Shown here piece after piece: positions 1 to 12,900 of a DNA stretch of 64,000 nt. Below the pieces are notes generated by a model, which was not told the DNA's origin, did no database searches, and saw only the letters and a list, made by a program, of their open reading frames with translations. Within the stretch, counting starts at the first letter, position 1. Each line of letters opens with the position of its first letter. The position numbers and the translations under genes are program-made. Source of the stretch: Paragonimus skrjabini miyazakii (Eukaryota; Platyhelminthes; Trematoda; Plagiorchiida; Troglotrematidae); contig JTDE01000315.1 of the NCBI GenBank assembly GCA_014338405.1, positions 5,181 through 69,180 of the forward strand, in the 5' to 3' direction.

Positions 1-3000
1 TTGGCGTATTGGTCAAACGCATAAGAGAAGCAGCATCTTTGTCTTCATAAAAGTTTCCACAGATATCTTGCAGTCAAACTGACTATTCCCGTTCATTTGA
101 GGAGTCAATTCAAATGGCAGCGAACAGCTGCAAACCAGGTGGAATGTAGTTTTTAGTTTACTTAAAAAACGGCTGTTTGCGTTGCACTGTATAGGTTACA
201 AAAGTCTACACACAAAGGTTAGATGGAAGATAAACATAAAATGGATTCACCAAATAAAAGCGCAAAACTCTATTCACAGAAGGAGAATGGTGAATTACTT
301 CTGAAAGGTACGAACGTTGAAAGACAAATATTTGGACACACTAATTGTGCAGCGGTGTGTATGTATGCAATGTGGTACACGTGTGCCTGTATATGTGAGT
401 GTTGGGATTTTAGTGTCTGTCTGCGTCTCCATTAGCAAACCCAGTTAAACCAAACCACGGACGATATCTGAAACACGAAAACAGGAAAACAAACCGAAAT
501 TCAATAAGAAGTAAAAAGAATACGGGACTATTGCAAATATGTGTAATCTGTGGACAGTTACTTTCGAAGATTTTCTAAACTTTTACATTTAGCCTAATGA
601 ATAACAAACATCGTTAACATGACAGTTCAGTACTGATGAACGAAGCCTCTGCACATAACAATGGCATTTCGTAGTAATGGGCACGGCCTAAGTAAACCGG
701 AGAAGCCTTCTGGATTTGACTGAGGTTGAAATGTTAGCAAATTTCGAATGATCGATAATGCTGCAAATTTTGCCGTCATTTTGATCAGGCTGACATGCTT
801 TAAAACCCACGGACGTTTCATGGGTTTAATACAAGACGTATTGGTTTGTCAAAATGCACACTTTGCGCTCCATCTGGTTCGTGCAAGTGTCACTGCACCC
901 GCAAACAATTTGTAGACAGAGTAAGAGTGTGAGTTTTCAGCGATGGTATTGTGCGGCAACCACTTGGGCTGTGTGAAAAATACGTTCCATAGATGTCACC
1001 ACATAAGTTATCAAGTAAGTGAGGAACAAATTACTGTAGTAAAAACAAGGAAGGTGAACAAGGAGTTCCCCAACTTACGACGACTGGTTTTTGCTTGTTG
1101 CGTTGATTAACAAGTATCGATGTATAGCCATTCACCTCGAATTTCGTTTGGAATAATTGAATCTAGCTGACCAAGGCTAATCTTGAACCGACTTGTCTAG
1201 TACAATATAACAAAAGTTCTTACCAGATCCCTTTTGTATCTACTCAGTATAAAACTATCGGGATCTTAGTAATGTCTGGTCTAGGTTTGTTTCTTGTAGA
1301 CAGGCCTATTGTCGTGGTAATGTATGAACACATTTAGAAAAGATACATATTCAACATGGTGGTGCATAGCAGTAAAGTAGAGGTCAATATTAATGTAATA
1401 CATCGACTCAAATACAATTGTTGTCATCTCTTCGGTGTCGGTGAGTAGAATGATAACTTCAGTTTAGTAATTGTAGATGCATGCCTAATTAATGATGGTA
1501 TCTGTTCACTACTGTGAGTGGCCAACAAAGTAGTGGTCACATTAAGCTGTTCTTTGTAACAAACACTTGTCTGAACACTGCAATTTTCTTTGAAGTAGAA
1601 AGCGAGTGCCGCTCACGTTAGGCAAGTCGTTCGGTGAGTGTAGTGATTATTTTACACTGTATGGATAAGGTAAAAGCTTGTAAACAAACGCCTTGCCATA
1701 TCAGTGTTCATTTGCGTCATTGAAAATCAAAATTCTCTGCAAGACAGCGAAGAATTTTTTAATCCCAAATAACGTTAGCTCCGGATTGTAGTGCAGCATT
1801 GTTAGAATTTGTGTCATCTTCTACAAAACTAGTTACTTGGAGGAACGAAATAAGGTATTTCTAATAGAACACTAACCTAAGAAAGTCCGACCTACTGTGT
1901 CTATTATATTTCGAGGAATAAATGCATTTGGAGACCTGATGGAACAACTCAACATACAAGTTTACCTAATGCACACTTAGAAACAGTGACTAGAGTATAA
2001 GCATTTTAATGAAAATGTAAAAAACAAACTCACAGTAATATACAGGACAATAAGAAAATCACGACAATTCATTTGTTTTGTGTTCCACATTTCACTGACT
2101 GGTGGAATATACTTAATGCGGTCTCTGTCTGTGTACCTCTAGGAGACTCACGAACTTGTGATGAAAGTTAACTATTCAGTGATTACTAGTCTGTTTTTTG
2201 TACATTTTCAGAAGTTTACGTAGGTAAAAGACCTATGTCTGGTTATGAGAAAATCTTTGTTTCAAGTCGAATACAGTCAGCTGAAATGAACGGGAAATTA
2301 GAGGATGACATTCACTTTGTGCAATATTTTAGACCGCAATTTGTTAGGATAAACTGCCGAAATACTGACTATCGGTTCTTGGCAAACTAATGAAAGTTTT
2401 CGGACTTACTGTTATCATTAACACAGAAGTACATCCAGTGATTGGCAAACTTTTGTTGCTTAATGGGGCCACAAGTGAAACCGTGGACTGTGTCTATGAC
2501 CTTAGTTTGACACCTCTTCATTACACACACACACATACACAATAGTTCCTTTCTTCAGAGGTTTTATTTTAGCTGGCTTGCGAAGCAATGGTTTACTGTA
2601 TCAACGCTAGTTTCTGGTTGGTTAACGGCGCTTTAATTATGAATTCTCTGGACCTATTGCTAACTGACGTTCCATTGAGGAAAATGAAACTGTGGGGTCC
2701 AGAAGCACTTACTCAGCTTTCCTCATGGGCAAAATAACTGAACGATATATTTGTAAGTGTTAAAAACAAGGATCAAACTAAAAACCGTATGATTTAACTC
2801 GACTTTCTTAAACCTAGCATTCCCTCTACCAATGGGCGTCGGAAGATTAGTTCAGTCGTCTTCGTCAATACACTAATGGCTTAAATATCTGAAAGAAAAT
2901 TGAAATATGTAGTTTACTGAAGACACAAGTAAACTTGACAATACCTCGCAATCTTTAAGTTGCCACAAACGCAGCAAACAGGAGAAAATATGCACAATTT

Positions 3001-3603
3001 TATAATCAAAAAGAGAGCAGATCAACCGATATGTGTCAGTAGTCGTAGCCTGCCCATCCAACTTCTAGTGACGTCGTGGATTACTAAAGATACCTAAGTG
3101 GAAATCGAAAAAGAAGGGTATGCCGAAATATGCTGAAAAAGTTGAGAACCTACAAGCAGCTAATTGGAAACTTGAATGAAAAATAGGCCGAACATGGAAC
3201 TCTAGGAGAAAGCTTTTCCAACAGCTCAGACTCTGTCGACCAATCATTTTACCTGTCTGATCACAAGCAACTACAGCTAAACATAGAGACAATTAGAGCA
3301 ACCCGTCAAGGAGCGTATTCACTAAAATGGATGGAGCCGCTGTGATGATTGTCATGAAACAATCAGCAACAGTTTAACTTCATCTGCACCCGGAGATTAT
3401 GCTCAGATCTGACCCAAAGCGGAATTGACGTCCGTGCTCTGCATTCACAAAACACACCACAGAATGAACTATGTAGGTTCCCTGAAGCATTTTTACTTAA
3501 TGACGACAGACCTTCACTATGCTTTCATCTGTTAAACTCTGATGTTTCTAAACAACTTTAGGCAAGAGTTAGAAACAGTACATGATTATGCTCTGTTAAG
3601 CAT
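1..3603. other. No gene recognised (downstream flank or further intron)
   Basis: AT-rich sequence. Only short ORFs (largest 75 codons) without recognisable motifs, and a short CA run at about 2523-2540. I looked on the minus strand for further PDZ exons (DGRL/GD blocks with splice sites) and found none. Confidence 0.5.
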
Positions 3604-3609
3604 TTTATT
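3604..3609 (-). terminator. Candidate polyadenylation signal
   Basis: AATAAA on the minus strand about 270 bases after the TAA at 3879. It fits a short 3' UTR if that stop is real. In AT-rich DNA this hexamer is common by chance, so support is weak. Confidence 0.25.
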
Positions 3610-3878
3610 TCAACTCAAACCATTATAAGTCGGGGAGTGAAAACAGTTTGTCAAATTAACCTTGCATTTTCTCTACTTTATAAAAAACAGCGTCACATTT
3701 TTGTTTCTGTAAAAAAACTACTTATTTTCAGCTGTGTTGTGGTCAAGGCTTTAGGAATCTATTAATACTTTGTCCCATAATTTTTTAAATAAAGAAGCCA
3801 AAGTATTCTGGGCTTAAAATTAATTATTTTAAACTGATTGAATATGAAAAACGAATCAACTTACCATGTGTTTTCTTT

Positions 3879-3968
3879 TTATCCAGTAGATATAAAACTG
3901 TAGAATGGAGTCATTGCTACTTGATTTTTAAGTCTTCCCACCTTTATAGTTACCTTGGTTGCAGCAAT
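3879..3968 (-). CDS. Multi-PDZ gene, end of PDZ-c and possible C-terminus
   Basis: A 90-nt segment with acceptor TTATTTTGCAG. It reads IAATKVTIKVGRLKNQ, the last strand of PDZ-c (MPDZ has VTLEVGRIK), then a short tail ending STG and TAA at 3881-3879. The PDZ part is firm; the tail is not. It may be the true C-terminus, or the exon may end at a weak donor (CAA|GTAGCA, near 3920) and continue left of the window to the two PDZ domains known in MPDZ. No further PDZ exon was found in 1-3878. Confidence 0.7.
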   Translation of the reverse strand: MAATKVTIKVGRLKNQVAMTPFYSFISTG

Positions 3969-6900
3969 CTGCAAAATAAATAAACGTTGGATACAGTAGT
4001 TTGTAATTCTGGCACTTAGTTATACCAGTAAGAAATGTGTATATGTATGTACCTTCTGGATATAAAACGGTCCGGGTTCTACCATGTTGTTTCTAAACAG
4101 TTTCAATGCTTGAGTCGGCAAATTTTCTTTCAAATGCCTGAAGGTTGAGCACATTTTCCTCAAACAGAATTATTTACTACTTCAGAAATTATGCAGCTCA
4201 ATTTTTAAAGCGTAGTCATAACAAAGATGACCTTCGTTAAAGGTATGCAGTCCGGCAAGTGAAGTTATTTTTGTAACCAGAGAATGAATATGGTTTTCTA
4301 TCAAACGCAGACTGTACATAAAGACTGTATAAGACTTATTCAGGCTGTATATAAATAAGAATGATGTAGTCTTTAGCTCCCTGATACGAAGGCTTTCATC
4401 TATGAACGTAACATATTGAAATTTCTTTTGAAAGAAATTCTTCGCACATGTAAAGCCACTCTTGAAAATTGCTAGAACACTGATTAATTAGTTTTGCACT
4501 CGCACTTTGCATACAACCGCATTGTATTCATTCTCTTAACTGGTACATAAGGCAAATTAAGTTTAATTCAACGACTGTATATATTTAAAAGAGATTACTT
4601 TCAGAAGCATTCCGACGACCTGGCTGTTTGCGTTGGCCGTATCTTCGCCATTCACGTTGAGAATTTGATCATTTACTAGCAACCGTCCATCCGTTGCAGC
4701 TAATGAACCTTTGACCTGAACAAATAAAACATGAACGTCACAGTTTGAAGGAAAATATAAAAATCAATATAGGTGTATAATGCTGCTTAGTTATCGAGTC
4801 ATGAACGTTGAACATTTCACTCCCACAACAAAAACGGTGATGAGTAGTTTGGACGGCCAGTTACTGAAATTATTTTCTAGTGAAAAATATCAGTTTTCTT
4901 TTAACGTTTCCTCCCATTCCTTCGGATAACACGAAAATGAATCACCAAAAAACATCAATCAGTATACTTACTACTCATTTTCCCTGAATCTTCAACTTGT
5001 GTACACAATTGGTGGAAGATTCATTAGAGTAGTGCCTCATGGAAAAATAACATTTCTTATATCAAGTTTCAGCAAATGAATGAATAACAAGAAGCTGACT
5101 GCCGATTCTATAGTTTGCCTTGTGAAAAAACGTCAGAATAACACACGTACGTTTTCGTAGGCTAATGTCACTGACGATGAAACATTCTCGTAGAGGACAT
5201 GTTTCCTATATTCTTTGAAAAACTCCAATTCAAAGCCATGGATAGTCGAGAACTCAGATGCAGTGGTGCAAAACGAAAATCATGCTCAACTGATTTCACA
5301 AAAAAATGGTGTAACGTCTTGCAGAGTGTCATTAACAGGACACAAGCGGAGGGCCGAAACCCTCGGCCCATGAATAGGTGTCAGAATAGTAAACTCAGGA
5401 ATGATGGCAATTAGTACACCAATCCATTCTACTATACAGTCATAGTTGCCAGTGTTGCAGAAAAGTAATAGGTGATTTCCTCACCCATGACACTTCCGTC
5501 CCCTTAGGATGAAAGTGATCAAATATATGCGGTCGCTCTACAATCTAGTGAAACACCCACTACGACCTCAGGTATGATCGTTGGAAGCCAGTTTGATTAG
5601 AGTTAGTCCTAAGTGCCACCAACAGACAGTGTCTGAGTATGTATCTGGATTAGAATTCTGTGGAGGTTTTAAACTTTGACCTTCATTCGTGAGCCATAGG
5701 CTCAAGTCCAAGACATGTAGGATGCAAATGTGACCCAGCTGTCCTACACTTCTGCGGCGAGGTTTGTGAGCAGCGTTTGAAAACCATTTCTCTCGAACCC
5801 TGCTGAGTTTGTGGTCTATGCTGCCTAATGTGTAAGCCAACCATGAAACGCTGATCGATTTAATCGTTCACACAGGACTGCAGCGTTTAGGAAAGTAAGA
5901 ACAAACTTCGGCTACTATACTTTGCCTCTGTTAGCGATATTTACTGCAAAGTATTTTCAATGAGGAAGTTATTTGTTTGTATTCTATATCAGTTTCAAAC
6001 TGCGATGAGCACGCAAGTAGTTCGATCTCATGTTTTTCTTAAAGATAATAGCTGTCTTTAAAACTAATGTTTTAGCAACTTTCTACCAAGCATATTGTGT
6101 TATATGTTTCTGTTGAGGTTTAATATATATTTGTCACAACTCAGTCTATATATATATGCTTCTAACAAGCTCACAATAGGCACAAATACTTTTCATCCAA
6201 ATAAATTCCGTTTTCCTCGTTAAATATGCTTGAAAACTAAGCAGCGGAACAGCAAACCCTTTCACAAACTTCCGATAATCTAGTATAGTTAGCGAATTTA
6301 TCTGTAAGTGCGTCTAAACTCCAATAACTACTGCACGTAATAAAATCATATTTCCTGTTTCTCAGCCTGAAATTTATCGCCTAAAATAAAAACTAGTGTT
6401 GTCTGTAACAAGATGGCGAATAGAACTTTAATGGATTTGCATACAAAAAATCTAACTTGATCAGATGAAATGGTAAGTTTTACAACAGATAAATATATCA
6501 GATATCATATCGGAAGCTGGGGATTAAAATAACAATTTCGTACCACTGTGCCGAAATTCTCGATACTTTCTCGTTAACATTTTAACGTAGTTGTTTATCT
6601 TCACTGGCTGGTAAGCGCTGCAATTTTTCTGATTGTAGACACGGTGGAAAATTTTCAGACGGATGAAAAAATGTCTGCATTCTGTCAATCCGATGAAGAG
6701 ACCAACTGAAATTCGATCCCACTGCCACCGAGACAGGAATACTGCAAGCTTTGGCAAACTATCGTTTGTCTACGGTGAAGTAGCAAATGACAATTGAGGA
6801 CATGATAGCTGGACAATCGAACAGATCAATGCGATTTAAGCCCTCCGACTTCCACAGTTCAATCTGTTCGCTACAGAGCTGGTAAAAATGTTGGCTATGT

Positions 6901-9900
6901 AGTGCTGTTTTCTGAATCTTCAACAATATCTGTTTCAGCTTCAGTAGGAAAGTTCTTCGTGGTTTCCTTCAACCAAGATACTCAAATCTCGTCATTCAGA
7001 ATGCTAACAGATTAGTGCTTCTGTCAAATTCGGTTCACACTCATCCTTAGGCGCCTATCATCATTATATGATGACAGACATGATTCTCTTCTGGTTGTTG
7101 AAAAGATCAGTCGGGATGGCTGCTCAGAATAATGGTGTAAGTGCTTTTGGTGCATTGTTTTTGATACTAACAAACACCCTTACATCAAGCAGGCGGAAAT
7201 CACAGATGAGTGAAGGCTTTAACGATCAAATATACCGCATTATTTTCAAGATCTCTTCATGTGTAATGAAAAATCTTCTTCTGAATATGTCGATAGTGTT
7301 GGTTTTACCTAAGCGAACCAAGTCAATGAAAGAAGTAATAAACTTTGACACGTTAATTACAACTAGTATTTTGGTCGTCGTTGGAATACCAAAAAAGTGA
7401 GATATAAATGCTTCTTTTACAAAAATGCTGCGTGCAACAAAGTGCTTAATTATGTATCCCCTGTTTACACAATTGTCTGTCCCATTCGGAGATAATCCAG
7501 AACAAAGTAGTTTGAAATTACACATTCTTCTCTGTTTGATGATTGGTCAGTTTTGCAATCGTTTTGCACTTAATTATATGGCACGACCATCATCATGTTC
7601 CTCATAAATGTTAGTATTCTTTTATGATGTTCATCAATTAAGATTATTCACTAATACAGTGATATACTTTCATGTGAATTAGTTCAACTTGCCTTCGTGA
7701 GCAATATTTTGGTATGTGGCAATATTCGCTGAGATTATCCTTATGCACGATAAAAAGCTTCTACTCATTACGCCTGTTTTTTGTCTGTGAAACCACGGGG
7801 CGTCATTTCCTCCCTTCAGTTTTGTTGTTCTCGTGCTAAACAACCAGTCGCTTTAATTGACAGGAAAAGACGTGTATTTCAAGATAATAACCTTCAGAAC
7901 GTGAACAAGTCACGATCAAAGTAGAAGCTCTGTTTGATTTGGTGTGTTCATGCATTGTGGTTTTACTAATTGTTACATTAGACTCCTAGTGTTGTACAGC
8001 TTACCATATCGAAATATTCTATTTCTTACGTAATCTGTCTGTGCACAAATGCATAGGCATTGGCTTTCTAGCTGACACGATAAATCATTGTATGCAACTG
8101 AACGTAAGCGATAATCAGCCCAAGTGTCTGTTGCACGAGATGACGCAGTAGTTGATGCCAAGAAAATTGCGAACATACCCCTGACTCGATTAACCGTTTT
8201 TGCAAACCCTGACAAAACAGATGACTTAACAGGAGACCAATCCAGACTTCGCGCTAACAGTACTATATCAGGACTGGACGAACAGCCTCAGTGTTACGTC
8301 TTCCGTTATTCACTAATTCCTTTGTACTGGGGTGCATCAATTAACCCACAGTTTGTGACTTTGTGTGTTTTAATACGATCAGCCAATGACAGACTGTGAG
8401 TTCCTTAATACTGTTGTACATCCCTAAATGCAGCTTTTTGTCTCGTGACCAGGAACTGCTTACCACAAATGATGTGAGGTTTTCTCTTTACTACTTGCGT
8501 GGGAGGTTTCAATTCAACTGTTATTTCTACAGCTATTCAAAATCCATTATTTCGAATAGTACAGTAAATTAGTCAGGTCAATCAGGAAGCTAGCGTGGAC
8601 TTCAGTTTAAAAAAACTGTTTGTGATCCCCCAAATTATGCAAATAAATAATTGCCATCTAGTCTTGTATCCGCACATACTACAAACTCAGGCATTTTTGC
8701 TGTTTTGGAAGTAAGAACGCAACTCCTAATACTGTGAAGCTCAGTCGTTAAAGGTTCAGCTAGTGTTGCCAGCAACATATTATGCATGTATTTTAAAAGA
8801 TATACTTACATAACAAACAGGTTCACTTCATTTTACAAAGTTGTTCTAATTTCGTGATAATTGTCTGTAGTTTTGTTCAAGCACAATGGATCAGCAAAAA
8901 ATGAATGATAGTTCATTGATCAGGTGAAATATGCTTTTTGGCTTGATTCGATCTGTTTCAATTGAACAGTGTTCAGTAAACTGAGCAGATAACTCGCTGA
9001 TAAATGGGAAACATTTTTCTCGGCATTAATCATTGTCACTGAAGGATCCAAACAACAAATAATCCCATGCTATATGCTTCCTTACTGACGACGGATAAAT
9101 GTATTTTTCAGTGATGATCGGTTCGGTCGAGAGCGGTATTCGCTATATAACCCTCGCTGTCTTCTATTCATAACTGTTACACAGCCGGCAGGTTCACATA
9201 AAACATATGCATTGCGCAGAGGCTCCAACAGTTATGTAGTGACTAACACGATGTGAACAAATGGTAATTCACTGACCGTCTCACTCTGACTCGCGCATCT
9301 ACTTGTTAGCTGGCGAGTAGTATTATACAATATATTTCAAATATATGCTTGACATTTCCAACAAAATTTACTGATTGGTATTCAGTGACTGAACTTTTGG
9401 TCGACTCAACGCCTGATATACGTATGAACGTCAATTCTATTCAGCTTTCTACTTTCTATCTTACTGAATACAGGTGATGTATAAGGAATAATGATCTTTC
9501 GAAAATGAGTTCAGTATTGAGTGAAATGAGAAGCAACGTCAGAAGATACCACGTGCGATCAAACTTGATGGGAATGTTATACGAGTGTTATATCTACTGC
9601 CCAACGGCTAACAAACTGATTTTGTGAATATAATGATGAGAATTTAAATTGTAGTCCAGACTGAGAGCACGCGGAGTGCACGTTAATGGTGAAACAAGGC
9701 GCATTCGGGGAGCTTATTTCGAGTAATTATTGATCTCGGTTAGACTTGAAGCCCATTATTATGTTGCCATGAAATGTTTGTTGCATCCGAATGATGAAAT
9801 ATTCGGGTCCCGATCAGGTCAACAACTAGAACAATGTAGTCAGTAGCAAGTAATGCTGATCCAACAATGGCATGTCAATCAGGCTGGATAACTTGACCGG

Positions 9901-12900
9901 GTACACATTGTAGATCGTGTCATTTGCAAGATTACATGAGGCAAATGTTTAAGGTCGTCTAAGTTGACATCAATTAGCAGTTAACTGAAAGTGCACATCT
10001 TATTAACTATGGTTTGGAAATTGTTCATACAACAAATGCATCAGCCCGTATTACAGCTATCACTTTTGAAATTACGGTCTTACCATCCATACCTGTTAGA
10101 TCTAAGCATGGTAGACATTACTGCTCAGTGGAAGATCGTGAACATAACCTGAGATTAAAAACATAACCTTTACGTTTAACGGTTAACCTTTAATGAAGAA
10201 CTGCAGGGGATATACTCTTCTGTTCCTGCAACTGGCTGATAATGTCACAGGAAAATTCCCTGTTTTATTGGAAATTCCGTAAAAAACCATCATCATTGTC
10301 CACCAGTAACGATAGAAGACATACGTCGCGAGAAGTTAACATTTCGTTTACTCTCTTCAGTCACGAACGTAAAACATGGGAATATATAGGACATGCGGAT
10401 TGCAGCAGCACAAAGAATGGCTGAACATATGCCCAAGTGGTTTGTGCGTGCCCTGACGCAACAGGCAATGGCGACAGAACGAGTGAGACGAAATCCGACC
10501 TCATCATGGAAACAGGTCACGTTGTTGACCCCACCAAGTCGTTTCATGTGTTGTTGCGCAATCGGAATCCGGAGTTGCTTGCCTTCTCCGAAACTATGCT
10601 AATCAATACTCGCCGTCCGGTCCTGTGTGTGCATAAACTGTTGACTCACGCAGTTTGTCTGCCCTGGAACTGATACCAGTCCTTGTTTTGTGTAAACCCA
10701 ATCGTTGATTGTTTCTATTGTTGCTGTTATCCGCATGTCCTATATATTCCAATGTTTTACGCTCGTGACTGAAGAGAGTAAACGAAATGTTAACATCTCG
10801 CGACGTATGTCTCCTATCGTTACTGGTGAATTGGATCAAGGGAACACAGTGTTTTAAACATCATCATTGTATTTAAAAACATAAATAAGACCATAAAACT
10901 CACTACTTCAGTGATGACAGCCCCGTAAGACCGCAGAGAAAGGCTGCCACTACGTTGATTAATTTCACCATTTTCGTTTACTGAGACGGCATCTGACAAA
11001 CACGTGCAACGATCGGCAATACATAGACCCAAACCCTTGCCAGCCTTTTTAGTCATTTCCATCGTCAGCTCTTGATCATACCACTTGGTGTTAGGCATTG
11101 CTGGTCGAACTACAGTGAGGACGAATGTGTTCAATTCAGGTAATGGCGCGACTGTGTTTTCAGGAACACATTCAAATGGACGTTCTTGTTGTGCAATAGC
11201 TTTGTTGTAAGCAGAAAGAATGTGACCGACAGCCTCCAGGAATGGTACCCCAACGAGGGGAGTGGAATTTATTTGAATAATATGGTCACCAGGTCGCAAT
11301 CGGTTGTCTCTGCTGGCTGCACCATTAGGATAAACTTCATGTACCAGGAGATGATTCTGTTTGAGGCAAACGTTGAAAAGCAGGGTTTAGAGTTATACAG
11401 TTCTTTCTTCTTGCAAGCATATGCAACAATACATGATTACGTAATAGGACAAGTTGTATGTATGGGGCATATGATAGAAAAGTAAGTTTTATGCTTCAGA
11501 TTAGATCTTTTGTACCGTGGTTAATAAGATGGTTGCTTAATTTCAGGATGAAAAAATAAAATACATCAGATTACCTGCTAGTCGAGTCAGACTTTAGTCT
11601 ACGAGCAGTGACTGGTCCATAGTGGACTCCGTTCAATGGCCTTTATTGTGATTCCCGTGTGTTCTATGGTCTTAAAAATGAGGAACTATGAACAGTAAAG
11701 CTCCCAGGCAGCAGTGCTGGATCAGGTTAATAACATCTTGCGATAATCGCTGGGCTTGACCCCACTATGCTCTAAAAACGTCTTAAACGGCCACCGCAGT
11801 TTCAGCAAAACAATGACCCTCGTAGCTTAGTGATTAGTGGACCGGCACCAGGTTGATTTCGCCGGAAAGTAGCAGCTAGTCCGACCTTGACAAGCCCAAC
11901 ATGATCTCCAGCCTGTTAACAGCATTTTGACAGAGGTATACACGCACAGTTTCCAACACGGCTCAAAGCTCGTCAAGGTCGAAAACAGAAGCGCATTCCT
12001 AGGAGAAACTTGAAGTGAAAAGTAGACAGTAAAACGAAATCAGCATTGTTTTTTGTTACAAATAAGCTGTTGCTGTAACGACAGTGGAAGCTCAGAAGAT
12101 GACGTTTGTTTAGTTTACTACAGTGTGGTCGTTAGATAATTCACCTGGCACATCTAGGATAGCTTTCAAACGAAGGTTTTCGGCACTACTGTTTGCATAA
12201 TTACAAATCTAAACATAACTTTGATTTCATGATGACTTTCTTAGTCGATATATAAATCCTCCCCGTTTAGCAGTTGTTTTACTTGCCTGATCACCAGTTT
12301 TGTGACAGAATTCTATGTCCAGAAAGCAAAATAGTAATCGTGTGGGAACGAAGTGAAACGAGAAAAAGCAGTCCAGCGAACACTAAATTGCAATCTGACT
12401 AACATGGTACGCGCTATTTTGAGGCATGTTTTGCTATGAGATTGACGGAAAAACCCACCAGCAACAGCAATTTTCTGCCACCTATTCATCTAACAACATC
12501 TTCGTCAGAGATAAGGTGGCAGTTGTCAGTTCTGTAGCTAACAAATGATTACTCCTAAATAACTGTCGACTAAGGGTTGATTAATTAGCATTCACTGAAA
12601 AGTCATAATGCACAAAAGTATAAAACAATCTAACGACAAAATTATAGTACCACCTCTTCGTTCCAACTATATGAAAGTTGGGTATGACGTGATGTTACCA
12701 ATTTGACTCACAACAGTTTTAACAAGAGAGAGTATTACACCAGAAGTGAAATTTCTTCAAACAAATCTCTAATCCATCCGCCAAGCTGTACACTTTAATA
12801 TCCGCATGAGTATTACCTGCTGGTGAACCCCACAATTTCTAAAATGTGGATCAGTGTTATAAGTCGTTGTAAACTGTATCAGATAATTATCTCTGAAAGA

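Noticed and set aside
7068..7525. Overlapping ORFs of 110 (plus) and 99 (minus) codons
   Set aside because: Antisense pair in AT-rich DNA, no recognised motif, and no splice sites fitting the PDZ gene, whose flanking exons already join within PDZ-c.
11815..11960. Possible tRNA gene or second SINE family (TAGCTTAGTGATTAG)
   Set aside because: Box A-like only. I could not fold a cloverleaf or find a convincing box B, and there is no second copy in the window.
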